Of a stretch of 64,000 nt of DNA, positions 47,130 through 57,127 are shown piece after piece. This DNA is from Leishmania mexicana MHOM/GT/2001/U1103 (lineage: Eukaryota > Euglenozoa > Kinetoplastea > Trypanosomatida > Trypanosomatidae), in assembly GCF_000234665.1 (NCBI RefSeq), contig NC_018312.1:1297791-1361790 (forward strand), read 5' to 3'. Made by a program: the position numbers and the translations under genes. Numbering within the stretch: position 1 is the first letter of the stretch; every line of letters starts with the position of its first letter. A model generated the notes under the pieces. It saw only the letters and a list, made by a program, of their open reading frames with translations, did not search any database and was not told the origin of the DNA.

Positions 47130-48260
47130 CTGCTCCTTCGACACTAAGGCAACGGCAAACCCTGATTATGCGGAGACCACCTTCATGCGTCGTATGGCAA
47201 AGGGTGCAGTACCCACACTCGAGGTGTGGGGAAGTCAAGCAGCCTGCAGCCTGCCCACCGGGTGCGCTTGGCGGACTCTTGGCGTCGCCGGACATGCCTG
47301 GGGCGGCCGCTGCCCGAGAGAGACTTGTGGCCATGATGCTCATGTTTGTGCCAGCTCACTACCAGTCATGCCGGCGATTCCACTGGCAGGCATTTTACTA
47401 TGAGAGCGTCCGACCCGGTGCTGTGCCCAGCACTCCATGCGCGATCCGCAGATCACCTGGAGATCGAAACACATCGCATTGCACGCGGTGACCCTGCGGG
47501 CAACGATCTGATCACGCGCACATCTCACTCGCGCTGCATGGGCCTCCCCCCGCTGCGCGTGTGTGTGTGTGTGTGTGTGTGTGTGGCTGCCCCGTATGCC
47601 CCCTCCCTCATCAGGACAGCGTGCTCTGAGAACTCTGTGCGCAGGCACGGACCCCTTCCGCTCGGCACACCCACTCCTGGCAGAGGCGTGCGGATTCCGG
47701 GGACGGTGCGATGCGTCTGCTGCCCCAGGACGACGGATGGCCATGCCCCAGCTGTCGCGGCGCGTGCCGGCAAGCCGCCCAGGCGCGCACCCCCTCCCCC
47801 CTCGCTCTCTGTGGCATCGAGGAAAATGGCAGATGAGGACAGCGATCCAGAGAAACACGGTTGGCCCAGCCGGGTGGGCTGATGAGGCGCAGATGCCGAA
47901 AGCAAGGCACACATGCAGAGTGTGCAGGGTCTCAGACGGCCCTAACCTAAAGCTGGCCAGCACCCTATCTGAGTTCATGCGGCATGCATCAGGAGCGTGG
48001 ACGCAGCCCGCTTTGGGCCCAAGGCGTGCCGTCTGCCCAAGTCTGTCCGGCACCGGTCGCGCAGCACGTATCGGAAGAAGGGGCTAAGAAGAGCAGGAAG
48101 AGCGCGTGCGACGCATGGCCCCGATTCGTCAGCAGGACGTCTCGTCCCAGACGACCCGGATGTGACCGCGGCGCAGCAGAGAGGGCCAGGCGAGCTGTAT
48201 ATGTGTGTGTACTTTGCTGTGACTTGCTTCGTGGTGGCGGAACGGACACGCTGGAGAAGT
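47130..48260. mobile_element. Candidate SIDER2-type retroposon remnant(s)
   Basis: An island of about 1.1 kb with balanced base composition lies between low-complexity flanks and is broken by a GT run at 47559-47585. The portion around 47750-47960 (for example GCGGCGCGTGCCGG and CACCCCCTCCCCCCTCGCTC) resembles what I remember of repeated SIDER2 sequence in Leishmania 3' UTRs. SIDERs are extinct, truncated relatives of ingi/LINE retroposons, usually about 0.5 kb, and some act in mRNA turnover. The length suggests more than one copy. The assignment is from memory and boundaries are approximate. Confidence 0.4.
47559..47585 (+). repeat. (GT)n microsatellite
   Basis: A pure GT run interrupts the complex-sequence island in the SUMO downstream region. 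Confidence 0.95.
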
Positions 48261-48847
48261 CAGATATACGAGTGGGGAGGGTCGACGGCCACAGATGAAA
48301 GAATTTATAGTGCCAGGACGTGCGCATCCCCATCCCAGCACGCCTGTGCATCAAACCGCGCCTTTGTCACCGGTGCGGAGTAGTGGTGGTGGGAGGAGGG
48401 TGCTTGTAAGAGGTCGCAGCGGATGCCGGCAATGTGCACAGGCAGCTGTTGCGACCGCTTCCTGCCGACGCTCTCTGCCTCTACGTAGAGAGGGCCAGTG
48501 GCGCGTCTGGTGTCCATGCTTGTCATATCCCTCACGCACCGACGAGCTGCGCAAGATATGCACCCTTCTCTTTCCCTTTTCTCGCTCTCGTGCTGCTATC
48601 GTTCCCTTCGTTTGGACTTCCTTGGTCTTCCTTGTGCTCTGCACACACACACACGCACACACTCGGGGCGTGTCGGCACTGCAGTGTATTCGCCTCGCGC
48701 GGCAGTGGTGCTGCGCCCTCGCTTTATCAATCACTCGTCCCGTGTTGGGCAAACTCCTTAGAGGTCATTTGGTCACGTAGGCTCGCCTTCCTAACCGCCC
48801 CCCGCCCCACTCTCACTCCCTCCCTCGCCCTACCCCCATCAGCTGTC

Positions 48848-49678
48848 ATGGCGCAACTTACGAAAGATGAGGTCCACACCTACGCCGAGGCCATGATCGC
48901 CGCCATCAAGACACCTGCCTTTCAGGAGCGTGTCCGTGCTGCGATGTGCCGTGAGCCGACCCCGGCGGATGCTGAGGCCGTCATGAAGCGCTACGAAGAA
49001 GTACAGGCAGACTACTTCACCAACCACTACATCTCCGAAGCCGGCGGCATCCGCAGCAGCATCAGTGCCGGCGCAGAGAGCAGCGGCACTAGCGGCGCGG
49101 GTGGCCGTGCGAAGAGTTCTCAAGATGCATCCGAGGCACTGGCCCAGGAGGTGGACAACATGCGCCTCCAGAAGGCAAGCGATGCGCCGAGGCTGGACGG
49201 CGTCGAAATCGTGGAGCAGCTGAAGAACGCGGTACGCGTCTACAAGGAGGAGGAGACGGTGCGGCTCATCACGGAGCTCTGTTTGCTGATCGAGTCGCAG
49301 GTGACGACGCTTCCAGCGACCGTGCCAGCCCTGAAGCACCTCTACAGCAATTCCGTGTATGGCTCCAGTAGGATGGAGCATGCGCAGGCCGGTGGCGGTG
49401 CGAACGTGCTGCCCGTCACGCACCCGTCTCCAGAGATGATGCAGATGAACATGGCGATGCGCACCCTCAACCCAAAACAGCGCGAGACCGTCGAGCGGGT
49501 GCAGCGGGCCATGATGAACGGCAGCCCGCCGTTGCCGGAGGATATGCAAGACATGCTGCTTATTCAGCGTCAGCTTGCTGCCTTCATGCAGACGATGCAG
49601 CGCTTCGGTCAGATGCCGAGCGGCAGGGGCCGTGGCAGTGGTGGTCGCGGCGGGTGTGGTGGGCGCGGTGCCCAGTAG
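48848..49678 (+). CDS. Hypothetical protein with RGG tail
   Basis: The product has 276 residues from the ATG at 48848. Upstream in-frame sequence back to 48434 is UTR-like (Thr-His repeats, Cys, Phe) and was excluded. The N-terminal 60 residues and residues about 105-165 are helical and charged. A Ser/Gly/Ala linker lies at about 70-90. Residues about 185-255 are Met/Gln-rich and helical. The last 20 residues are an Arg-Gly repeat (RGRGSGGRGGCGGRG), a typical target of arginine methylation and often found in RNA-binding proteins. No RRM, zinc finger or other nucleic-acid domain was seen, so an RNA link rests on the tail alone. An AG lies only five bases before the ATG; another at 48779-48780 would leave a normal leader. 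Confidence 0.85.
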   Translation: MAQLTKDEVHTYAEAMIAAIKTPAFQERVRAAMCREPTPADAEAVMKRYEEVQADYFTNHYISEAGGIRSSISAGAESSGTSGAGGRAKSSQDASEALAQEVDNMRLQKASDAPRLDGVEIVEQLKNAVRVYKEEETVRLITELCLLIESQVTTLPATVPALKHLYSNSVYGSSRMEHAQAGGGANVLPVTHPSPEMMQMNMAMRTLNPKQRETVERVQRAMMNGSPPLPEDMQDMLLIQRQLAAFMQTMQRFGQMPSGRGRGSGGRGGCGGRGAQ

Positions 49679-50569
49679 ACGACCATCCTGTGTCGGCCAC
49701 GTCAGACAAAAAGCGGTATGGGAGAAGAGAGAGAGGACGGCCTCATGGAATCACCCTTGCGCGCGTCCAGACCGCACAACGGCGGTGTGCTTTGCGTGTC
49801 CACCCATCCCTCACCTTCCCCACCCTTTTTCTCCGCGGTCCGCAGGTTGTCGTGATCAGCTTCTCTCTCTTTCTCTGTGCAACTGCTACTGCTGCCACCG
49901 CCATCCCTGCATTCTGCTCTCGTCTGCATCATCACCAGCGTGCGTCTCGCAACTCCCCCTCCCTCCTCTGTGAACGGCGCCGTCGCGCTGCCCGCGAAGC
50001 CTCCGTCAGCCACCAAGTGAATTCGGACAGGGGCGAGACTGGTCACTGGATGACCGTCTGGGGTGGCTGTTCCGCAACGGCGCCAATAAGCGGTGCCGTT
50101 GTCGTCATCTGAACCAGAGCACCGGTTAAGCTTCCGCAGCGGCGGCAGCAGCAGCAGAAGGCATCACGGTCGGATGCCTGTAACTCCCTCACCCACCCCC
50201 TTCCCCCTCCACGCACACACACACAGATAAAGACGCATGCACGATCACAAGGTGGAACGGCGAGCGATGCTTTCGCCTCGCTTGTGCCGTAACGCCCCCT
50301 CCTCGCTCTCCCTCAACCTCTGATCTAACGCATCGTCATCTTGCACTCGCCTCTCTCTCCATATCACTCATCGCTCGCCAAAAAGCTACGCGCAGAGCCA
50401 CACCGCACGCCGTGTGAGGTGCACCGTCTGACACCTGGCTGCTCTACGCCTCCACAAGAGCGCAAAACATACAGTCAAAGGAGTGCACACGCACACGCGC
50501 ACGCACGCAGATAGAAATAGACGAACTTAATCGCAGCCCACACTACTCCACGGACGAAATACAACATAC
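49679..50569 (+). other. Intergenic region
   Basis: CT-rich tracts, a CA run near 50212-50224 and CAG-type repeats near 50138-50157. No gene is seen. Confidence 0.7.
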
Positions 50570-52093
50570 ATGCCTCCAAGGGCGCGGCCGTCGGCGCAGC
50601 GGCGCCAGCGCAGTAGCGGGACGCGAGTTGGCAGCAACAGCGGCAGACCCATCACCGCTACCGGCACCAGGGGCGGTGAGGCAGGCCCCGCTGAAAAGCG
50701 CCGGCGGGCACACAAATCGGGGAACGATTGCGGCACCGGTAGCGGCTCTAGCGACAACAAGAGGTGGAACGGGTCACGCACGTCTGCCGCCGCCAATGCC
50801 GCGCCTCCGTGCCTTGGCATGCCAACAATAGCGGCGCCGAGCGCCTCTCGCATGTCCAGCACGCACGACCGCGAAACGGACGAGGACGAAGCGGGCATGC
50901 TGCAGCGCTTCTCGAACGTGTCCGAACGGCACAACGCACGGGGGATGTCTCCACCGCATGTCGCCTCAACCCCACCGCCCTCTCCCCCTCACGCATTTGA
51001 CGGCACCGGGGGCGCGGAGCGTGCGATGCACATGTCACCGGCACAACAAAGCGGTTGCGCTGCCGTATCGCTGGAGCGCGTCCGCGTATCCGTGCCGCCT
51101 GTATGCGCCACGGACAATGCAGCAAGCGTCCCCAGCCCTGCACGGGCATCCGCGTCAAGCCAATCCGTCCGAAGCTTTTCTCCAACCTTGTTGTCCCAGC
51201 TACTTCTGGCCGAAGCAGCGCGCGCAGAAGCAGCAGCAGCATTGGCCGGTGAACAGCAACAATGTCACGATAGCGCTGAGGTTGGCAGCTGCGCAAGCGT
51301 GGCGCCGTTCTGCGCGCCGACACCTTCGCAAGACTCGCAGCTGCCAACACAGATGACTGCCACGGAGACAACTCGATTACACCGTCCCCACCGTGACTCG
51401 GGGGCGGCATCCTTGCACGAGCAGCTGCCAGAATCACCGTCGTCTTTGGCAGCGGCTCCGTCGAGGCTGCCCATGGACTACCTCGCCGTGTCCATCGGTG
51501 TCGTGCCCCTTCCAGGCTTGGAGACGCCGCACGGGAGTGCCGCCCCGCGCAAGAGGAGCCGGTGGTGGTCCTGGAGTCTCACCGCCCCAACGGTGACCCC
51601 AAATGCCGCCACCAGCGTCGTCGGTGAAGCAGCCTGCGATAAGGGTAGCCGCATCAACAAGGCCAATGGTAATGCTGCGGAAGCGGGCTGGCTCACCGAC
51701 CGTGGCGACTCGACGGCCTCTGTGCACCAGCTCCGCCCGCTGCGTCTCTGCACAGGTGGCCAGCAGCACACGGCCGTCGCCGCGGTCGGCCGCAGCTCCA
51801 CTTCGCCCACCCTCAAACAGTCCACCGGAGTGACAGCGACGGTGGCGGCCGGCAATGTCGTCTCGATCGAGCCCAGCAGTCGCACCATGGATGTGCTGGG
51901 GTGGTCTGGTGTGTTCGCGGATGTGCCGCTCACCCTCCCTGGTGCGCAGCTCACGAACCGCCCAGGGGCAACGGGTGTTGTCATGAACGGGCGCAAAGGC
52001 GTCCACGCTCGTGGTGGTGACTGTGACGGGGGCTCGCCGTCGGAGGCACTGTTCTGCAGCGGTGCCGCCTCCATCTCCGTCATTCTGGCGTGA
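50570..52093 (+). CDS. Hypothetical disordered protein
   Basis: The product has 507 residues from the ATG at 50570, preceded by a non-coding stretch of nearly 900 bases. It is rich in Ala, Ser, Thr, Pro and Arg with no hydrophobic core visible over most of its length. The Arg-rich N-terminus (PPRARPSAQRRQR) and a KRRRAHK cluster near residue 45 could be nuclear localisation signals. A short Leu/Ala-rich helix at about 205-225 is the only clear helical segment. There is no signal peptide, membrane segment or recognised domain. Coding status is supported by the 1.5 kb open frame, which is far less repetitive than the surrounding UTR. Function unknown. Confidence 0.75.
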   Translation: MPPRARPSAQRRQRSSGTRVGSNSGRPITATGTRGGEAGPAEKRRRAHKSGNDCGTGSGSSDNKRWNGSRTSAAANAAPPCLGMPTIAAPSASRMSSTHDRETDEDEAGMLQRFSNVSERHNARGMSPPHVASTPPPSPPHAFDGTGGAERAMHMSPAQQSGCAAVSLERVRVSVPPVCATDNAASVPSPARASASSQSVRSFSPTLLSQLLLAEAARAEAAAALAGEQQQCHDSAEVGSCASVAPFCAPTPSQDSQLPTQMTATETTRLHRPHRDSGAASLHEQLPESPSSLAAAPSRLPMDYLAVSIGVVPLPGLETPHGSAAPRKRSRWWSWSLTAPTVTPNAATSVVGEAACDKGSRINKANGNAAEAGWLTDRGDSTASVHQLRPLRLCTGGQQHTAVAAVGRSSTSPTLKQSTGVTATVAAGNVVSIEPSSRTMDVLGWSGVFADVPLTLPGAQLTNRPGATGVVMNGRKGVHARGGDCDGGSPSEALFCSGAASISVILA

Positions 52094-52915
52094 GCTCGAC
52101 ATCAAACAAAAAGGTACGTGTGTGCGTGTGTTGGTTGGAGAAACGGTGACGTCAGGTGCGTCTCTGCGGTATGCTGCCACGCAGCCCCACTCCCTTCTAC
52201 TTCTCTTACTGTCCTCATTTGTTTTCCTCGCGCGCTTGCGACAGTGACGGCCGCGCCATGCCATGTCGCTGCGCACGAAGACAAGTCGGCTCCGTGGTCT
52301 CGGCGTTACACGCTCCGTGTAGACGCGGGGATGGGGGGTGGGGTATCATCGCGGCGTAGAACGCGATGACGTTCCCCGTACTGGGCGTAAAGACAGCGCC
52401 ATGGGTGGGCCTGTGCGGCACTGGCACGCAGGCAAAGCCATGAGCTAGAGAGACAATGCGCGAGAACATAACAGTACTTCACGGGTGACGTCTGCCGAGG
52501 CGGGGAGGAGGAGCACGTCAGACACGTGGCACTGTTGTACAGTGCCGAGCTTGCCTCCTCTCCTCCCAACGGTGCTGTTCTCCGCGAAAAGGGAGAGAGA
52601 GACCGCGGCACCGAGAAGGCAGGCAGAGACAGTAGATGGTGGGCAACATCTCGTAAGGTGCTCGCCGCGCCCCAGGCATGCCACACGAGCCGTTCTTGGG
52701 GGTATCTGCACAAACGCGCGCAGACCGTGTCTTCACCTCATTATTTTTCTCTGTGCTCTTTGTGTTACTCCAAGCCTCCCTCCTCTCCTCAAGTCCCAGG
52801 TCCTGCCACTTGAGGGTCGGCCGCTTCCCCTTCCTCCTCCGCATCGGCAGCTCTGGCACATGGACACGCGCGTGCACACACACACACACACAGAAACACG
52901 CCTTCTTCGTGACAG
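52094..52915 (+). other. Intergenic region
   Basis: About 52290-52720 is of ordinary complexity, unlike the usual UTR; the last 200 bases return to CT- and CA-rich sequence (CA run near 52876-52892). No gene is seen. Confidence 0.65.
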
Positions 52916-53902
52916 ATGCCGCCGTCGCGCAAAGCGCGACACGCCGCTGTGGTGCAAGAATCTCGCAGGCCTGCGAAGCAGCAGCAGCAGCGGCAGCAGC
53001 GCCCGCCCTCCCCTGACCACGCCGTCAGGGCATTGAATCCGGGACGAAATGCGAGTGCTGCGAGGTCGTGGCGGGAACAGCTACTTCATCTCGCTACGCA
53101 GGAGGCTTACACCGCCGCGACACTGTTGCGCCTGCTGCCCTCGCCAGCGCCCGCTGACGCCAGGGGTGGTGTACAGCCGAGCCAGTCGCTCTTGGGCACT
53201 GCTGCGCCGCCACCTGCGCTCTCTGGCGCTGGGGCTACAGGTGGGGCCAGGGTGCAAACTGCGCAGACGGCACGCCTGGCCAGACGGAGCGCGCACGATG
53301 CGTCGCCACCGGCCACCGCCGCTGCCACCACCGAGGCTGCTTCTCTGCCTACCCAGACTGTCGAATGGACATCGTACGGGGAGCTCTGGGAAGGCCTGCT
53401 GGCCTGCCTCCCGCTGGTGAACGGAGCCAAGGACGCCGCGAAGCACACGCCGGCCACGGGCGGCAACAGCGACGACAACGGCAACACCGGTGGTGGCAAG
53501 CGGCGCGGCGGGGAGCAGGCGGGTCACCAGGGCGACAAGAAGGCAGCAATGGCGGCTGCTCTCGCTGACGGGGGTACGAAAGCCGGTGCCATGAACTCGC
53601 CCGTCACCGATGTCTCTGCGATGTTCTGCACGCTCAGCAACGATTGGCGGTCGTTCTTTCTGCACAGGCACCTGAGGGGCGCGGCGATGGCTGGAAGTGG
53701 CACACGTAGTGCTGCTCCTGCACAGGGGCACCAGACAGCAGCACGGCCGCAGCGGCGTCGGCCAGACAACCTCACATGCTCACCCTACATGACGCACGCG
53801 GAGCAGCAAGCGATACGCCGATACACCGCCGCAGCGATCGCCGCTGTGCCGAGTGGTGCGCGACGCGGTGTAAGCACCGTCTGCGTGTTGGACTTCCTGT
53901 GA
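52916..53902 (+). CDS. Hypothetical protein
   Basis: The product has 328 residues from the ATG at 52916, which follows directly on an AG (52914-52915); an earlier AG near 52850 would give a more usual leader. The N-terminus is Arg/Lys/Gln-rich with a Gln run. A short helical segment (WREQLLHLATQEAYTAATLL) lies at about 52-71, and another possibly folded one (TVEWTSYGELWEGLLACLPL) at about 149-168. The middle is Gly/Asp/Ala/Lys-rich and disordered. The last 45 residues (with YMTHAEQQAIRRYTAAAIAA) are helical and may be a binding motif. No family was recognised. It is the second of two short unknown genes between the RGG protein and the SPX fusion. Confidence 0.75.
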   Translation: MPPSRKARHAAVVQESRRPAKQQQQRQQRPPSPDHAVRALNPGRNASAARSWREQLLHLATQEAYTAATLLRLLPSPAPADARGGVQPSQSLLGTAAPPPALSGAGATGGARVQTAQTARLARRSAHDASPPATAAATTEAASLPTQTVEWTSYGELWEGLLACLPLVNGAKDAAKHTPATGGNSDDNGNTGGGKRRGGEQAGHQGDKKAAMAAALADGGTKAGAMNSPVTDVSAMFCTLSNDWRSFFLHRHLRGAAMAGSGTRSAAPAQGHQTAARPQRRRPDNLTCSPYMTHAEQQAIRRYTAAAIAAVPSGARRGVSTVCVLDFL

Positions 53903-54610
53903 ATGTCTCTCACCCGATATCTTTGTTGTAACCCGTTCGTGCGCCGGGGCGGCGGGCCTTGCTGGTTTTCCCTGCCTCGCCGCCACTGTCGCAACACATC
54001 AGCCTGCTGTGCGCTGCTCCACTCACTTCTGCTACACATACACACACAGATTACTCCTTTCCCGTCTCGGTGGCGGTGTCATGGTCCGCTCAAGAAGCAG
54101 TCAGGAAACGCCCTCTGCTCCGTTGCCCCCCCCCCTACTGCTGCTGTCCACGTCCAGGTACGCCGGAGGAACGCCTCCCCCCTCCCCTCCTACCACGCAC
54201 ACACACACACACACACGTGCAAAAAAAAAAACGGACAGAGATAAAGTCGACGCGTGCATGCGCGTATGTTTACGTGCCACGCTCTTCATGCGCGCGCGTA
54301 AGCCGACCAGGCCGTAACGGCTCTCGGTCTTTCTGACAAACTCGTACTCCGTCATGCACCCTCACTCATCTCGCCGCCCTCTTCGTGTCGCCGTCATCGT
54401 CTTGCGCAGAAGCGAATCGCTACGAACCGGCTTCATCCCTAACCCTCCTCCCCCTCCCCCCTCCTACCGCACTCACCAGTACCACTGCACCTCTCAGGCA
54501 GCCTCTGAGTGCACGCGTACATATAACCTAACCATCTCGTTCCTTCCTCCTCCTCCACCCCCCCCCTCCCGCACCAAACCGCCCCACGGACACACGTCTA
54601 CACGGACCTG
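53903..54610 (+). other. Intergenic region
   Basis: Contains a CA run at about 54195-54216, an 11-base A run at 54221-54231, and CT-rich tracts immediately upstream of the SPX fusion. The last tract (about 54540-54570) has no AG between it and the ATG, so the acceptor must lie earlier, for example near 54478 or 54500. Confidence 0.7.
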
Positions 54611-57127
54611 ATGCTGAAGACCGGCAAGGATCTTTCGCAGGGCCAGGCCTTCCACCGGCAGCTGCTCAGCGAGTACAACACGGAGATCACGTTGGACAAC
54701 TACGTCTCCTACTTTGAACTGAAGCCGATTGCAAAGAAAATCGAGCACATTCGGCAGGCGTTGGAGTCCGCGTACCGTGAGCGGTATGCGCACCGCAGCG
54801 TCGGTGAGCCATCGCCGACGTCGACGCTGACGATTGCGGAACCGCTGCAGGCGGGGCGTGTGCAGCCCTGCCTGTGCGAGACGTCCGTCGCCGTCACGCC
54901 GACGGCCCGGCGCGATGACAAGGAGTTTTCCGCCTCGTCCATCGTCGCCACACCGACGAGGCGGCAGCAGCACACCACCACTACCATTTTTACCGACCCG
55001 CTCTCGCCACTCTTCTTCGAGGCACCCGGCTATAAGGCGCTAAAGGAGACGGACAAGGAGCTGGCGGAGCTTATCGAGCGCCGCATCCAGCTGCAGGAGA
55101 GCTTCTTCGAGAAGCTGCATGAGTCGTACATCCGCGTCAAGCGCTACATCATCAAGCTCGAGTGCGATTTTGTGAACGCTGTCGCGGAGCTACGCACCCT
55201 CAACGAGGACCACATCCGCAACGAGCTCCCGCGCAACTACATCCCGTCGCTCTACCTGAAGCTTGAGGTCATGCTCAAGTACCGCGCCGTCAACCTGAAA
55301 GCGTTCCGAAAGATTCTCAAGAAGTTCCAGGAGCGGTGCGCCTGCGACAGTCTCGAGCTGCTGCAGCGCGTCGTGAACATTGACCGCCTCATCTACGCGA
55401 GCAACATCTCACAGCCGTCCATCGACTTCCGCAGCGCGGCGCTCGATCTGATTGTGGTGTACGGCACCGTCTTCCGACTCACGTACGAGCAGGCCGTCCG
55501 CCACATGAAGCAGTACGAGAACCGCACTGGCGTCAACGCGCAGCGTATCCTGCCTAACAGCCAGACCTTCTTCGTCGCCGACGCCTTTCCGCACCACGAG
55601 CGCCCGGGCACGTTTGCGGTGCGCGTGCTGTCCGGCACCTGCAGCCTTTTCTGCGAGAAGATGATCACGGAGGTGCTGCAGTGCCCGCGCTATCCCGGCA
55701 ACAGCTGCGGCCGGTTTGCGAATGGGGAGGTCAGCGTGAACCTGCAGGCCCCTGTTCGTGGCGACGACGTGTTCGTCGTGCAGTCCATGGTCGCCCTCGA
55801 GTCGGAAAATCTCAGCAACGCGGGGGCGCTGATGGAGCTGGCGCTGCTAGTTCACTCGGCGCAGCTCGCGGCGGCGGCGCGCATCACGGCCGTTATTCCG
55901 TATCTTGCGTACACGAGCAACGTCGCCTCCATCTCGGCCGTGGCGGAGATGATTGAGTTGGTCGGCTGCCACCACGTCATCACGGTGGACATGCACAGCG
56001 ACCAGGTAGAGGGCATGTTCTCCATCCCGATTGAGAGCGTCTCTGCTATGTACGAATTTGTGCGCTACGTCTCGAACCTACTGGAGAGCGAGGGGAACAC
56101 GTTCGAGAACATTACGGTCGTCGCCCCAAGCGGCGAGTTTCTCGGTCGTGCGAAGGAGTACGCGGACGCGCTGATGCGCTACAACAACCTCGACAGCGCC
56201 AAGCAGTTCGTGTCGGTGTGCACAGCGGTGCGGCGGGTGGAGGCGCAGTCGGTGGCGTGCACCACTCGAGCCAACCGCCACGACTACGAGATTCCGCGCG
56301 TGATGGCAGAAAACCGCCGCTGCATCGGCCTTTCCTCGTCTGGGGAGGCGTGGCACGAGTGCAGGCAGCAGCATCACGTGCCAGTGACGCGGAGCACGGA
56401 GTGGGGTACGCCGAACAGCAGCGCCGCCACAAGCGTGGCGACAAGCCACATCAACGTTAACAGCCCTGTCGATGCCCAGGGGGCACAGTACCCGCATAGC
56501 CCCGCTACCCCGCACGCGGCGGATGCGGTGACGTCGGAGCTCGTCGCCATCGTTGGCAGCGAATCACAGGCCATGAGTTTCAGCACGCACAGCCACTACA
56601 CCAACACGAACGCCACCGCACACGCCGGCGCCCACAACCCTCTGCTGCAGCGCCACGGCGACCCGGACACGCAACGCAGCAGCAGCACTCTCGGTATCGA
56701 GAAGGCCCTTCGGCAACAGGAAGAGGGCCCTCAGGCAGTCATCATGCGTAAGGAGACAGCGCGCAACGAGTACAAGAACTACGTTCTCGTCGGAGATGTC
56801 AAGGACCGCCTGTGCATCATTATTGAGACTGTGATCGACGAGGCTATTAACATTACCCACGTGGCGCGCTGCCTTCAAGCGCAGGGCGCAGAGCGCATCA
56901 TCCTCGTCGCGACTCACGCGGTCATGTCCGGCAAGGCAATCGACCTGCTCATCGACTCGCCCATTGAGCTGGTCGTGGTTACGGATAGCGTAAATCAGGA
57001 CGAGCTCATGAAGAAACCGGCGCTGGCGCGCAAGCTGCGCGTCGTGCCGATCGCGCCGTTGCTCGCGCGCGCGATCGAGAAGATTCACACCGAGAACACG
57101 CTCGCGACACTTTTCGACAAGTCCTAG
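54611..57127 (+). CDS. SPX domain fused to phosphoribosylpyrophosphate synthetase-like protein
   Basis: The product has 838 residues from the ATG at 54611. The N-terminal 240 residues form an SPX domain, a sensor of inositol pyrophosphates and so of phosphate status. Its signature helix KYRAVNLKAFRKILKKF (223-239) carries the expected lysines. An insertion at about 60-130 splits the domain. From about 335 the chain follows PRPP synthetase: RFANGEVSV (368-376), AVIPYLAY (427-434), VDMHSDQVEG (459-468), APSGEFLGRA (505-514), and the THxVxSGxA segment near 777. A Ser/Thr/His-rich insertion lies at about 555-705. Active-site parts are altered: the ARQDRK flexible loop is absent after PYLAY, and the PRPP-binding loop DDMIDTAGT appears as ETVIDEAIN (739-747). 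It may therefore be a regulatory subunit, like mammalian PRPP synthetase-associated proteins, and not an active enzyme. Confidence 0.9.
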   Translation: MLKTGKDLSQGQAFHRQLLSEYNTEITLDNYVSYFELKPIAKKIEHIRQALESAYRERYAHRSVGEPSPTSTLTIAEPLQAGRVQPCLCETSVAVTPTARRDDKEFSASSIVATPTRRQQHTTTTIFTDPLSPLFFEAPGYKALKETDKELAELIERRIQLQESFFEKLHESYIRVKRYIIKLECDFVNAVAELRTLNEDHIRNELPRNYIPSLYLKLEVMLKYRAVNLKAFRKILKKFQERCACDSLELLQRVVNIDRLIYASNISQPSIDFRSAALDLIVVYGTVFRLTYEQAVRHMKQYENRTGVNAQRILPNSQTFFVADAFPHHERPGTFAVRVLSGTCSLFCEKMITEVLQCPRYPGNSCGRFANGEVSVNLQAPVRGDDVFVVQSMVALESENLSNAGALMELALLVHSAQLAAAARITAVIPYLAYTSNVASISAVAEMIELVGCHHVITVDMHSDQVEGMFSIPIESVSAMYEFVRYVSNLLESEGNTFENITVVAPSGEFLGRAKEYADALMRYNNLDSAKQFVSVCTAVRRVEAQSVACTTRANRHDYEIPRVMAENRRCIGLSSSGEAWHECRQQHHVPVTRSTEWGTPNSSAATSVATSHINVNSPVDAQGAQYPHSPATPHAADAVTSELVAIVGSESQAMSFSTHSHYTNTNATAHAGAHNPLLQRHGDPDTQRSSSTLGIEKALRQQEEGPQAVIMRKETARNEYKNYVLVGDVKDRLCIIIETVIDEAINITHVARCLQAQGAERIILVATHAVMSGKAIDLLIDSPIELVVVTDSVNQDELMKKPALARKLRVVPIAPLLARAIEKIHTENTLATLFDKS

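Larger units (their letters stand above)
46246..48847 (+). other. Long intergenic region with a complex-sequence island
   Basis: The first 850 bases and the last 500 are low-complexity UTR-like DNA (GT run near 46704-46722, C-rich patches, CA run near 48642-48662). The middle, about 47.1-48.3 kb, is of ordinary complexity and is described separately. Open frames here on both strands (up to 261 codons) do not look like proteins. Confidence 0.65.

Noticed and set aside
47340..48053. 237-codon minus-strand frame downstream of SUMO
   Set aside because: It includes a His-Thr run from the GT microsatellite and lies on the wrong strand for this cluster; the region is better explained as a retroposon remnant.
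54354..54611. 85-codon + strand frame ahead of the SPX fusion
   Set aside because: Pro/Ser/Thr-rich translation of a pyrimidine tract that ends at the next gene's start; no sign of coding.
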